This document shows positions 1 to 11,300 of a stretch of 64,000 bases of DNA, in pieces (positions within the stretch are counted from its first letter, which is position 1; the number at the start of each line of letters is the position of its first letter). The DNA comes from Rhizoclosmatium globosum (taxonomy: Eukaryota; Chytridiomycota; Chytridiomycetes; Chytridiales; Chytriomycetaceae). The translations under genes were made by a program, and so were the position numbers. The notes under the pieces were generated by a model. That model did not search any database. It saw only the letters and a list, made by a program, of their open reading frames with translations, and was not told where the DNA came from. The stretch spans positions 62,001 to 126,000 of the forward strand of contig MCGO01000073.1 in the NCBI GenBank assembly GCA_002104985.1, written 5' to 3'.

Positions 1-166
1 GGCGTCAAAGTACCACCACTCGTATGAGGATGCATTTGGAGACGTCAAACGTGAATGCGGGATCATTCGTGGATGTGAATGCAGTGGAAACACCGTCGTA
101 GATCGTGTTGTTGAGTACGAATGCCCTTGGTGTGTTGGCCAGGGAAGTGACACTGCAAAGGGACAT
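1..166 (-). CDS. EWWYFD-motif (CrtC/AttH or Diels-Alderase-like) protein, 5' part
   Basis: The gene enters from the left edge on the minus strand. From an ATG at 166 the frame reads a plausible N-terminal segment (LANTPRAFVLNNTIYDGVS, then NDPAFTFDVSK). After one apparent missing base near 32-36, in a run of three A, it continues as SSYEWWYFDA. The aromatic EWWYFD motif is known from lipocalin-like CrtC (hydroxyneurosporene hydratase)/AttH proteins and from fungal Diels-Alderase-like proteins. Substrate and pathway cannot be told from about 55 residues. Without the added base the ORF stops within 20 codons. The start is uncertain: an upstream exon could feed in here. The family is suggested by one motif only. 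Confidence 0.4.
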
Positions 167-500
167 TTTGAGTGAGTTTGCTTCTCACATTTATCAATCT
201 CCACTCATTAAAAATTAGAAGGAAAAACGTTTATTTTGAAATTGGATACCTTGGAAAATCCAAGAACTTTCAGATTCACTTTCTCGACATCCTTTCAGTA
301 CTTTGTCGAAAATTATGTGGAAAAGATTGTTCCAGCATGGCTATCCATCAAATTGTGATTGGTTTTGAAGTTTTGATGTTCCCAGCAAATGTTCCAGAAC
401 ATCAAAGCCCCAGCCCTCACCTCTCATGAAAACACTCGTTCTGGAACACTCATAAAACCGGACACACTTATAAGACACATTTCTACATATCGTTCACAGA
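167..500. other. intergenic region, no supported gene
   Basis: This AT-rich stretch lies between the minus-strand gene at the left edge and the plus-strand membrane-protein gene. An 85-codon plus-strand ORF (172-429) has no recognisable domain, no good start context and no repeat structure, so it is not called. It probably holds the divergent promoters, and possibly an unseen first exon of the next gene. Confidence 0.35.
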
Positions 501-2726
501 ATGGCATCCATAGATGCTGCCTCGATAACGTGCCTTATACGGCCTCCCTATGAAATCCAACCAACTTGGACGCGTCCCTTCATGGATTCCGAAGCAACAA
601 TTTCAAACTGTGCCTCTGCTTGTCCAATCAACAAATCAGTTATCTTCTTGGCTCCTATATTCCCAGTTGGTGGCTCGCAAATCACACCTACAAGCCTGTC
701 CTGTTATTGTGACGTGTCTGGAGTTCAGCGACTTGTTGAACAGATTCCGTACTTTATGTACTCGGTTTATTGTAGTTTACCGTGTGGAAGTGGGGGGGGA
801 CGTGTGGAGGGATGCCTGGAAGGTTCGCGGATGGAACGCCATACGCTTCCGCAGTCGTAGCCTATTCGGTATTTTCTTATGTAAGCATTATAGAGATACT
901 AACATGGTGTCGAACAGATTGTTTCATCACAAACGGGTCCAATGAGTGTGGCGAGTACGAAGCGGACAACACGGCTTTTCTTGATGCGTCAGTATCAACT
1001 TCCTCTGCGTCAAACCTTGGATCAGTGACGACTACGGGCAGAGGAGCTATTATTGTGCCCACGGCACCTGCACTTACAGCAGTATCTTGATGCCAAACCC
1101 ATCAACAGCAAAGACATAGACGGTGGACAAATACAAGCGACGATATTGCGATTATTATTGCGGCAGTTGCATTTACCGTGATTCTTCTGCTCCTGCTCGT
1201 TTGGTGTGTTGTAGTACGAATGAAAGACAAGAAAAAGGTTGAAGAAAAGAATGCTCCGATCGGAGGCGGCGCTGGCGTATTTAAAGAAGGAAAAGAACGA
1301 GTAGCTTCATTGGATTCTAAGTTAGGAGTTGGTGGGAGCAGCAATAATGCTAAGGAAGAGAAAAAGGAATTTTCAAAACGAGTTGTGGGAGGAGGAACAG
1401 CTGCTCTTGACAAACAGCCATTAGAAAAACAACAGGAAGGAAGGCAGAAGTCACAAATACCAGCGAGATCGGTTCCTCGTTTGCCAGCACATGATAAACA
1501 TACGTCATTGGTTTCTCTTGCCAGCAGTTATGGAATGACAACTGATCAATTTCTCGAATTTCACAAATGGCATTCAGTAAACCACGGCAATAATTTGCAT
1601 GATTCATTGTATACCCAGGAAAGACATCCTCGTCGAAGTTCGTTAGAAAACGAAGGTGAAATGGACCATTCCGTGGAGTTGTGGCTATTCAAGCTCCTAC
1701 AGATTTCAGTAAAATTCCAAGCTGCTTATTTCGCAACAGTCGCGTATTATACTCAACAAGTTTCAAATCAGCCGCCGCTTGAATATCTCAAAACGTATGA
1801 TCCGGAGGGATACAAATACACGTCAATGTTGACAGAAGCTCCTTCTCCACTTGATATGCTGCTATCGCCTGACGACGAAGTGCCGCTTGCAGTGCGAGAT
1901 CCAACACGAGAGTCTATGATTTATTCAGCGGCCGTCAGCATCATATACGTCAACAACTTCCAATAATTATCACGAGAAAACGTAGTAGTGCTGTGGCGAT
2001 ACCTGAATTAACACCTGTTGAAGAAGAGCGAATGTCAATTATGGCCGTTACTCCGCGTTCATCTAGCAGTGAAGATGAGGAGAATGACGATAACGATGAT
2101 GAAGAATCTGCGTATTACACGCCTTATCGAGCAAACGACAGCCCAAACACAGCTATTAATTCAACAAACACAGGAGCAAGAACCTCAATGAATCTCACGG
2201 TATCACATCCTATGTCCGTGAACCAAAAGCGATTATCAGGAGGACAATACTTTTGAATGGCGATGAAGCTGAGGGTGCACGATCTCCTCTCTCATTAGAT
2301 CCCTTGGACTACGTGATTAGAGAAACCTCACTCTTAATGACGGAACTCAATAGCCAAAGCCCCAAACGAATTTCAACAACTTCTGCCGATTTCTCACTTG
2401 ACGCTGAAAGCGAAGCTGGAAGTTCTCCTCGGCGGCCTTCGTCTATTTGGTCCATGACTTCGGAAACATCTTCTGCAGTAGTCGATTTTGCAAGGGACCA
2501 GGGAATGTTGCAGCAACAAGTACGCGAAATGATGGAAGAGCAGAAGAGAAAGAAGAAGCTTTTAGAACAGAGGTCGGAATCTTCAATGTCGCCTTCAAGT
2601 AATTTGTCTCGACCTCAGTCGCATCATGAGGGTAGGCTTAGTGCAGGGGGAAGTCCACGCTCAAATCGACCTTTGTCTCGACCAGAGACGCGTCCTTCCT
2701 CGAGAAGTAATTATCCATTCATGTAG
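501..2726 (+). CDS. single-pass transmembrane protein with cysteine-containing ectodomain
   Basis: The product is not a recognised family. The N-terminal part (501-1081) has scattered cysteine motifs (NCASACP, SCYCDVSG, DCFITNGSNECGEY) followed by a Ser/Thr-rich stretch, as in a fungal cell-surface ectodomain. One strong membrane helix follows at about 1142-1210 (IAIIIAAVAFTVILLLLLV), with a KDKKK stop-transfer signal after it. The cytosolic tail is long, Ser-, Glu- and Asp-rich, with an acidic run near 2070-2110 and a Glu/Lys coiled coil near 2500-2570. Exons have to be joined across 1082-1108 (a candidate but very short intron) and across two apparent one-base losses near 1963 and 2252 (four T). 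The true start and the introns between 501 and 1080 are unresolved, and no clear signal peptide is seen, so a first exon may be missing. A sensor or adhesin role is only inference. Confidence 0.45.
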
Positions 2727-2839
2727 TTCATTTCAGATCGCGGTTTTACGTTCTATGCCCCAAAGATTAGTTTGACTGTAATTTAGTAAATTGGTGTTAT
2801 ATTTCAAAAGAAAATGTAGCCACGTAAACGGTTTTGAAA

Positions 2840-3960
2840 TCAAAGAAGCAAAGCAAAAGCGAAAACAAGTCCAAGCTTGACTAAGCCACTAGACAACGAG
2901 GCCCCAGATTTCAACAATCCTAATTGTTGGTCGGCGGCCACAGTCCCTGCCTTAAAGTATCCATCAACGCCATTCAATTGATTCCAAGAATACTGAGCCC
3001 AAAAACTCAATGCCTTCGAGGTGCACTGAATAGAATCCCAGAAAAAGTATAAATCAGGATTGGGACAAGCCACCTTTCCATCAAAGCAGGCATCATACGT
3101 ATTCACAAAGAACCCAGAGGCACGCTGTGTCTGGCTCATGTATGTATAAAGTGCGTTTGTGTCTGTCAGAGTGATTTTTGAAGCTGGGAATGAGGCCGAC
3201 ACGGTTTGGAGTCCTTTGGCAAGAGCTGCGTTATAGCCAGCGACAAGCTTTTTGATGTTTTCCGGATTGGACTTTACGAACTTTGGCATTAAATCCAAGG
3301 GAGGAATGTTGGCGACAAGGATTTGCTTGGTTCCTAACTTTGCGAGGGCACCGACAAATTTAACTACGCTGCCTATGAATTCTGTGTGAGTACTTTCCAT
3401 AGGTATTTAAGATTCTTAAAATTACCTGCAATGCCAACCACATCTGGAACCTCACCCCTTCCCATCGCATACAACATATCATCTGCACCAGCAAACACGG
3501 TAAACAAATCTGTGTCGAGTGAGGCTCCCTTGGCGCGTGTATCATTCTGGTAGGATTCATATTGCTTCCACAAGTCTGGGACCGAGGCAGCTGGAACCTT
3601 AGTCCCAGGCACAGTAGAAACACCAGCGTTGCTCACATTAGCACAAGCTCCGATGGATGCGAAGTCAAGCAGTGTAGCATTCTTCAACAATGTGGCAAGT
3701 TGCTCAACCCAAACAGGTCCGTTCGAGAAACGTCCCTGCCAGTACGGAGCTGGAGGGAATGCGTACTGGGAAAAGAAGTTCCCATTGTCGTTGACACTTC
3801 CTCCGAAAGCAACGATGGTTTTGATTCCCTTGAATTCAGTGTGTTAGTTGGTTGATTGACACACGTCGGAATCTGAATATGTAAAGCTTACTGCGGATTG
3901 TGCGAATACGGCAGTAGAAAGCAGCTGAGACGCAAGAATAGCGAATAGAAATGAGATCAT
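2840..3960 (-). CDS. SGNH/GDSL-hydrolase-like secreted, GPI-type protein
   Basis: Three exons (3960-3892, 3828-3426, 3381-2840), with GT-AG introns of 63 and 44 nt in matching phases, give 337 residues. The N-terminus is a signal peptide (MISFLFAILASQLLSTAVFA). The C-terminus ends in a Ser-rich stretch and a hydrophobic tail (LGLVFAFALLL), as in GPI-anchored proteins. SGNH block I is AFGGSVNDNGN, so the nucleophilic Ser is kept although GDS has become GGS. Block II carries SIGACANVSN. Block III reads FAGADD where GxND is usual. Block V reads FWDSIQCTSKA where DxxH is usual, so the catalytic His is Gln. The family hydrolyses esters and includes lipases and carbohydrate esterases. This member looks secreted and surface-bound but may be catalytically impaired. 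It is transcribed divergently from the F-box/ankyrin gene at 4477. Confidence 0.85.
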
Positions 3961-4476
3961 TTTCTGTGCTGAACCGGAATCTGTGGTTTTTAAGAGCAGA
4001 TGCATTATGAGGCTGTACATGAGCTCCCCGATCTCTTCATTTGATAATTGAAGCAAAGCAAATCAAACAACGTATTTTCCGTGCTAAATGAATGATGGGA
4101 AATGGTCCGATCTCGTTAGTAGTGCTCACAGCCACAGTTAAATACATCCTGTTATTAAAGAAAGTTGGATTCTACAATTCTGATGTTTTCTTTTTGTTTT
4201 CTGAAGATCAAACTATTCACATTAGGGTGTCAAAGTGAGAAATTGAAAATGAAAGCGAACATTGTTTGAAACGAAGTTCATCATTTGAAAGCGCGTTCGA
4301 AACTGTGACAGGATGTCAGAGTGAGTTCGAACACGCTGCTGAGTGTTTTGCTATACGGATTAGTGTGAAAGCGAAGTTGAATCGCAAACTGAAAGCTCTC
4401 AAAAAAATGAAAAGCGAGTAGGCTCGCTTTGGATTGAAAGCGATTTTGACATTCGAACTTCGCTTTCGCAATTGAA
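3961..4476. promoter_or_regulatory. divergent intergenic region with GAAAGCG motifs and a perfect inverted repeat
   Basis: The 516 bp separate two divergent genes. Between about 4249 and 4470 the heptamer GAAAGCG or close variants recur at least five times, together with TTCGAA and GCGAAGTT elements. Near 4412-4431 there is a perfect 8-bp inverted repeat, AAAGCGAG-TAGG-CTCGCTTT. A second symmetric arrangement (AAAGCGA...TCGCTTT) lies just before the ATG at 4477. This looks like clustered binding sites or a degenerate repeat. No factor can be assigned. Confidence 0.4.
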
Positions 4477-5772
4477 ATGTCCAAACCCAACTTTGACCAC
4501 CCTATTATGACAACACACATCCAATCCTCAACATCCCTCCAAACCCTTCCATCAGAACTCACCGCCGAATTCCTCATTCACCTTCCCATCAACAGTTCTC
4601 TGTTAACAGTCGGTCTCAGTTCTAAACTCACCTTCGCCCCATTCATCTTCCACAGCCTCGCCTTTGCCCGACGTCACTTCAGGCATCAGTTCGCTGTCTC
4701 AGGGTGTCCTTCCATATGGGAGTTTCTCGATGCGTACAACATCAAAAGGGAAGGCTGGCTCTCGCTTCCATTCAACTACCAAACCGCAATATACAGTGAA
4801 ATCCTAAATGCAGAGGACTGGGCGGGGATAGAAGAGGCTGGCGATGATTGGGACAAGAACTTGATGTGGTCGTTGAGGTGGGACCTTCCAAGTCACCGAG
4901 CTTTCAAGATTATGGGTGTTTTGTTGATGAACGGGCTTAACCCGAGCTTACGGGGGAATCGGGCGCTTCGATGGGCGTGTCGGAGTGGACATTCTGAGGT
5001 GGTTGAGATGTTGATGCAGAGGGTTGCTGAGGAGGATGATTCGGTGGACTTGCATGCTACTATACATAATGCTGTTGAATTGGGGCATATTGATGTTGTT
5101 CGTCGGTTATTAGGTGATCCGAGAGTTGATGCGGGAGGAAGTAATAACTGTGCTATTCAATTGGCGGCAAGGAAAGGTCACGCTGAAATTGTGGAGTTAC
5201 TGTTGTCTGTACCTACAGTGGATCCATGCTCGAATGATAACTTCGCAATCTGTGTTGCATCGGAATCTGGTCATACAGATGTAGTGAAAGTCTTGTTGAA
5301 AAGTGGGAGAGTGGATCCGACAATCGAAAACAACTTCCCAATCTGTGTCGCTGCGCAAAATGGACATTGTGGTGTGGTTGAGGCGTTACTTTTGGATGGA
5401 CGTGCTGATCCTGCTGCAGAAAATAATGGGGCGATTGGTGCTGCGTCAGTACAAGGACATCCGGATGTTGTGGATATTCTGTTAAAAGATCCGCGTGTGG
5501 ATCCCGCAGTTGGCCGAAATTGTCCTGTGCGGTGGGCTGCGCAATTTGGGAAAGTAGAGGTTGTGCGACGACTCATGGAAGATGAACGGATAGATCCTAG
5601 TGATTGCGAAAACTATGCTCTAAGAGCTGCAATTGAAGGAGGGCATTTAGAAGTGGTCGAATGTCTGTTGCAACACCCGAAAGTTGATCCTAATATTCTT
5701 GAAAGGTTGGCGATGATTCGATTGGCTGATGAAAGTATACGTTCAGATGTTGCATCCATCTTGAATCCTTGA
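4477..5772 (+). CDS. F-box-like / ankyrin-repeat protein
   Basis: An intact single exon of 431 residues. Residues about 21-65 resemble an F-box (LPSELTAEFLIHLPI, then VGLSSKLTF). A spacer follows, then from about residue 150 to the end roughly eight ankyrin repeats of 33-34 residues with the core GHxxVVxxLLxDxRVDPxxxxNxAIxxAxxxG. F-box proteins of this kind are usually substrate receptors of SCF ubiquitin ligases, and ankyrin repeats bind the target; that role is inferred. The gene at 53796-55237 has the same architecture and closely similar repeats, so the two are paralogues. The start chosen is the first ATG; a second Met lies ten codons on. Confidence 0.9.
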   Translation: MSKPNFDHPIMTTHIQSSTSLQTLPSELTAEFLIHLPINSSLLTVGLSSKLTFAPFIFHSLAFARRHFRHQFAVSGCPSIWEFLDAYNIKREGWLSLPFNYQTAIYSEILNAEDWAGIEEAGDDWDKNLMWSLRWDLPSHRAFKIMGVLLMNGLNPSLRGNRALRWACRSGHSEVVEMLMQRVAEEDDSVDLHATIHNAVELGHIDVVRRLLGDPRVDAGGSNNCAIQLAARKGHAEIVELLLSVPTVDPCSNDNFAICVASESGHTDVVKVLLKSGRVDPTIENNFPICVAAQNGHCGVVEALLLDGRADPAAENNGAIGAASVQGHPDVVDILLKDPRVDPAVGRNCPVRWAAQFGKVEVVRRLMEDERIDPSDCENYALRAAIEGGHLEVVECLLQHPKVDPNILERLAMIRLADESIRSDVASILNP

Positions 5773-5936
5773 CAGAATGAAGCTATGCATATGAAGATAC
5801 GTACGTAATGCAAATAAACTAAATGAACACTTGTTAATCTAATTATTGGTGGGAAGATTTGTTGCTTGACTGGGGCATCCCTTGTTCTGATCGAAATTTG
5901 ACACCAGACTCAAGGGCTAACAGAACATGCCGGCAG

Positions 5937-8202
5937 CGAGGACAGAGCCACCGCTCTCTGCTGATATTGCCTCATTCCGCATCGAGTTGGATGATAGCGA
6001 TGGAACAGTATTCTTTGAACCATCGCAGGGTATTCAGGGTACACTTAAACTATTTATGTTCAGCCTTCCTACCCTAACCAGCCTACCACAGGCCGAGCCA
6101 TCGTAGAAATCACGCGAACCTGTTCAATAGCCTCCATCCAAGTCCAAGTCCAAGGAATAGTCTCTGGCGGTCTTTCACACACATTTGTGGGTCCAACACT
6201 CTCAGCAACACTTCCACAGCCCCTTCCACTTTCCTGCCACCGCCGCCTCTTCCAAGACACAATAACACTCTTCCCTTCATCAACACAACCAAACACCGCA
6301 CTTTCCCCTGGAAAACACACTTGGCCATTCTCGTTCCGCGTCCCACCCGTTTCGATTCTTCCTCCAACGTATCGAGGGAAAATGGGGGCCGTTCGGTATG
6401 AAGCCTTGGCGCTTTTGGAACGGAGTACGTCGAATTTCTTGATGAAGGCTGTTTCGAAAAAGTTGGTTGCGAGGAGGGAGATTCCTGTACGGAGTATTGA
6501 GACGAGGCAGGGGAGGAGGGCACTTGAGACGCCTGTGTTTAAGAATGTGCAGATTAGAGGGCCGAGGAGTCGAGGGGATGCACCTGTTGTGGATTTGGCG
6601 GTTAAAATGCCAAGGGCTGGGTATTACTTTGGTATGTATTGAACTATTTTATGTCATGTACACGTTAATCTTGGAATATCTGATAGACGAGCAAATTCCA
6701 TTCACGATTGATATCCTCAACAAAACAGCTACAGGCCTTGTTGTTACTGATGTCGCAATCGAAGAACGCGTGACTGTAATTTATATGGATCGATCAACTT
6801 GGGGTCCAATTACAACTACTCGTATTCCTTATCCGTACACTGAACATGTCCCATCTTCTCAGCTTAATGAATCTCGTTCCTTTCGTCTGACTTTGCCACC
6901 TATCGAACCAGGGTCTCCACATCCCAACATTGCTCAACCTTCAGCTGCTCCAGTATCTCCCGCATCTGATACGCCTACAACAACTTCATCCGCACCTTCG
7001 TCGATTCCTTCAACTCACACAATTCGTAGACGACGCGCATCCTCCTCACTCCCCTCTCTAATTCGTCCATCCTCCGCCTCCACCACAACATCATCCTCAA
7101 CAGACAATCCTCCAGGTTTAAACCCATCCTTCCAAACCCAACCCCTCAAAATAACCCACCACCTAACATTCCGTATCCGTCCCACCTCACCATCATCGAC
7201 CCTCCTAACCCCCATCTCAATCGACATTCCAATCACATTAATAACGTGTCGCCGTGAATCGAGTCTGTTGTATCAATCGGAATCCCTTGTTTCGTTGGTC
7301 GAAGAAGTTGAACGTGAAGAAGAAGACAGGCAGAGACGGAGAGAAGGTGTGGAGAGACGGCGAAGTATTGATACGCTGCCTGTGTATGAGGTTGGGGAGT
7401 ATGATGGCCGTGAAGGTGTTGTTGAGATTTCATACATGCATCCACCGCCTGGGTATGATGGTGGAGGTGGTGGTGGTAGTGAAGATGAAATTCGAGCGGA
7501 AGTACCGGATATGAGAGATATGAGTGTCGCGTCAGGCAGATCTACCCTCACACAGTCGTATCGTCCTCCAGGCGATGATGTGATTGCGTTGTTGCCGTTC
7601 ACAGACAACAATCCACCGAGTTTCCGGAGTTTGCAGCAGAGAGATGGAGATGTTGGTGGAACTGCGAGATTGTTGAGACGTGTTCGGAGTAGCTTTGCTG
7701 TTGGGGAATATGGCGAGGAAGCTGCTCCGCCGCGGGATTCTATATCTCCTGTTGGACGGGAGGATTATAATCCGGAGGGTATGCGGGCACCAAGGATGAT
7801 GCGGCAAAGTAGTAGTCGTGGATCGCTGCGGGAACTGTTTTTTGGAAGCGGTGGTGGTGGTGCAGGAAGTGAGGCTGTTTCTGTGGATGGATCGGGTGTT
7901 GAGACGTTGCGGTCGAGACAGACTAGGAGGCTTAGTAGTAATGTGTCGTTGAGGGATTTGTTTTTGGAGCAGGGACAGCAGGTGGAAGATGGGACACGGT
8001 CTCGTAGTTGGTCAGTCAATTCATCGCCTACTGTTAATGACGGCCAGTTACCATCGGCGCCGCATACTTTGCGAAGACGTGGTAAGTGGGGCTTCGGGGG
8101 TGAAGGAGTTGGTCTGGTTGGGCTGTTATTTCTGGGAGGAATGGTGGTGTTGCTTGAGTGTCAATTTCTGTATGTTCAGCCGGACCTGTTTGTTTTAATT
8201 AA
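5937..8202 (+). CDS. arrestin-like (ART-type) trafficking adaptor
   Basis: Exons 5937-6038, 6092-6631, 6687-8081 and probably 8180-8202 are joined by GT-AG introns of 53, 55 and 98 nt. The N-terminal arrestin sheet is visible (ASFRIELDDSDGTVFF, GRAIVEITRTCSIA, HTWPFSFRVPP, GAVRYEALALLE). The second half contains DEQIPFTIDILNKTA and, after a Ser/Pro/Thr insert, the arrestin C domain (LKITHHLTFRIRP, SIDIPITLITCR). A PPGY site near 7445 and LPVYE near 7380 resemble the PY motifs through which fungal arrestin-related adaptors recruit the Rsp5/NEDD4 ubiquitin ligase to plasma-membrane transporters. The remaining tail is Ser/Arg/Gly-rich and probably phosphorylated. If the last intron is retained the ORF instead runs to 8260. 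The client transporter is unknown; the AAAP gene at 32 kb need not be it. Confidence 0.83.
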
Positions 8203-8318
8203 TCTTGTATATTTGAATGAATTTCGTTGTAATTTAAGATTGAATGTGGCTTTTGATTGATTGGGTTTATTTAGAACAAAAGAATTGTCACATTCTTGAA
8301 CAAAGCTAACAGTAAAGA

Positions 8319-11300
8319 ATGTTGCTCGGCAATGAGTCCCGGCGCAGTTCCCGATCACGAGAGACAGTAACGCAAGAAGAGAGATCGGGGGAAGCAGATA
8401 TCGGACAAGAAGAGTTCCTTGATTCGGACACTTTTGCTTCGTCGATCCGAAAGCCACGACCCCAAACCGCGGCGCCAACCACGTCGTCATCTTCATCTTC
8501 AGCCACCAAAACACCGACACCGACACAAACACGCCGTCCTCAATCGCCGCCGCGCCAAAGACCAAACTGAGCCAGGAAGACCTCGAGCGCCTTTCTCGTC
8601 CAATTTTAAAAGTTGATTTGAAACGGATCAAACCAGGGCCAACGCCCCTGTCAAAACTACCGCCACCCGCACCGGGAAACGAACACAAAAGGTACTCGTC
8701 AGTCTATCCGTGCTCAAACAGACTGCTCGCGAAGAGGTGGGACGATGCAAGAGACGGAGGCATCAGGACAAGCTGGCTACAATGAAAACTTACATTGATA
8801 ACAAGCCGCCTCAGGTTCAGGGCCATTTGAAGTCCGCCGCAAAGAAGGCTCACATGGAAGATCGTACGTGTCGTTGGATTCTTGGATACTATATTCGACT
8901 AATAATAAATCTAGAGAAAATGAGTAGGATTGAACGTGAAAACCATATTCTGTTGGCTCGCATGGTGAGACAAATGTCAACGGTTCAAGGATTTTCTGGG
9001 TTGGATGCAGACATGAAGGTCAAAGTAACAGCGTCCATGCCAACTCCATCAGCTCGAAAGAAGAAGGAGTTGTTGGAACAGATTGAAGAATCAAATCAGG
9101 TTAGATGGCGTTTGTACTATGTGCACATCTGAAACAACAGGTTAGATTTTGATGCAACGCGTTGAAGATCGACTTCCGCATTATCGTCAAGAAGTATGGG
9201 ATGAAGAACGCCGAACCAATTTGTCGTACCTGCAGAGAATATCTCGTTTCCCAGAAGGATATCAACACGTCCTTCAGAGAGAGCACGTCCCACCTCCTCT
9301 CAAAGGTCCTCTCCATGTCAGATTAAATCGCAGCGAAATGCTTCGGCAACAGTATGCAGTCGAATCAAAACTGAACTTGGATGAATTCGGCAACCCAAAG
9401 AGATCCGCGAGCCCTACTAAATCCAGCTCCAGCGAAGACGAATCAACGGAAGAAGAAGGAGAATCAGGCCGCCCCACAAAGTATACTTGACAAAAGCCGA
9501 GAAACTCCGTCGCGAATACATAAAAGCCCTGCAAGAAGGCGGAGAAAAAGCCTGGCGTCTAAAGCATCCAAACTTCACATTAGACGAACTCGACATTGCA
9601 ACTCTAGACGTCTCCAGCTCCGAAGACGACTCCAAAATCCATCAACAACCTAACCACCACCACCACCACACCCACCACCCCTTACCCGTCCGCCTCAACC
9701 GCGCCCAAAAACTCCGCCTCGAAGAACAAGAACTCCGCCTCCGAGAACAAGAACAAATCAAAGTCCCAACCCACCTCTCCAAAATCGAAGCCCGCATCAA
9801 TTTCGGCCAAGACGAAGCCCGTCTCAAAGAAATCCGCGAGGAACAAGAACGTGACCGCGAGAACCTGTTTGCAAACGCAAACGTGGATGAATCCGACTAC
9901 GAGCCCATGTTCACGCAGGTACAACAGGAGATGGAGGAGTTACGAGTCGCGTCGTGGAATCAGGTGTTTCATGGGGTTTGTCTTCGGTCTGGGTTTAGGC
10001 TTCCGGATGGGTATCCTGTGAGTATTGGTGTCTTGTGGGGTTCGAATGAGGAAGACTGTGCGATTGAGAGGTGGGAAGGGTTGAATCGGATTTTGCCAAA
10101 AGTCAAAAGTCGCGCGAATCAGCTGGGCGTTGAGTTGTTTTTGAGGGATTTGAAGTGGGGTGTGCCTAAATCATTGGTGGATTCACAAATGCATCATGAT
10201 ATTTCGTCACAACAGCTTGAAAGCTATTTGAAGGTATGTAGCTGCTCTTTGATTGGAAAAAACGCTTTATTGACACAAAGGTAGGAATCAATCGGTATTC
10301 ATTACATATGCTTTCTCAGTCATAAGCTTGGACAGATTGGAATTTACCTCGTCATATATCGACCATCTTTTGATGCATTGATTCAGAGTTTCAGAAAAGA
10401 ACGAGCCAGATCTATTGGATTGCTGCAACGATGGTATCGCAAAAGAAATATTGTTCCACCAGCGTACTCTCTTCTAAACATATCCGCAAATATACCTGAC
10501 TATGGCCTTGAAATTAATAGAAAGGATTCCGTGCGGCAAAAGCAGAATGGCTGTGAGTCGATTCCGCCACCAAAAACTTGATTAACCCTCTCTTCACATA
10601 GGAACACGAAGAGAGTTCTTTCCAACTGTCTCAAAGAAGCGCAGATCAGATTATAACACCAAAGAATGGTCAGATGACGATTTGAGACTCTTACCATGTT
10701 ACGAAGAGTAGAATGGAAGTTGAATCGCTTCGAGCCATTCAGGTCCTACTGAGGACGCGATTTTAATCTTGAGAGATTTAGAGTGGAAAGGGAAAAACAA
10801 AGAATTGATTGGTGGCTATTTGGATGGAATGGCGATGAACCTGACTTACAAGCTGCTGAAACCTTGAAGGAGCTAAAACAAAAGCTTGAAGATTGGATCA
10901 AAGATGCAAATATTATAATTGATGAGGTAAAAGTCAAATCCCATGAATGATTGTCGATGTTGACTACTGAACAGGTTGAGTTTCCAACTGGCGTTGGTCT
11001 TCGAGTCCAAGATCCTGATATGAAACGATATATAATCAAATTGACAGAAGCCATCACAGAATTACTTGAAAACTCGTTGCAGAAAGCGACGGACAGGCTT
11101 CATTTGGATCCCATCCGTGAAGAAATACTTTACCACTCAAACTATTCAATGAAAGTATCCAAAGCTTCACAGGGAAAATAAGAATCGTAAACAAAGTATG
11201 TGCGTTTTTTCAGACGCGTTATAGGTTGGCATACCTCCTATGGTCATTCAAGGAACTGTGGGAGTCGGAGCTGCGAGCTTGTTGTGCAAAGGTCTTCAAA

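Noticed and set aside
172..429. 85-codon plus-strand ORF near the left edge
   Set aside because: No domain, no recognised start context, composition like non-coding AT-rich DNA.
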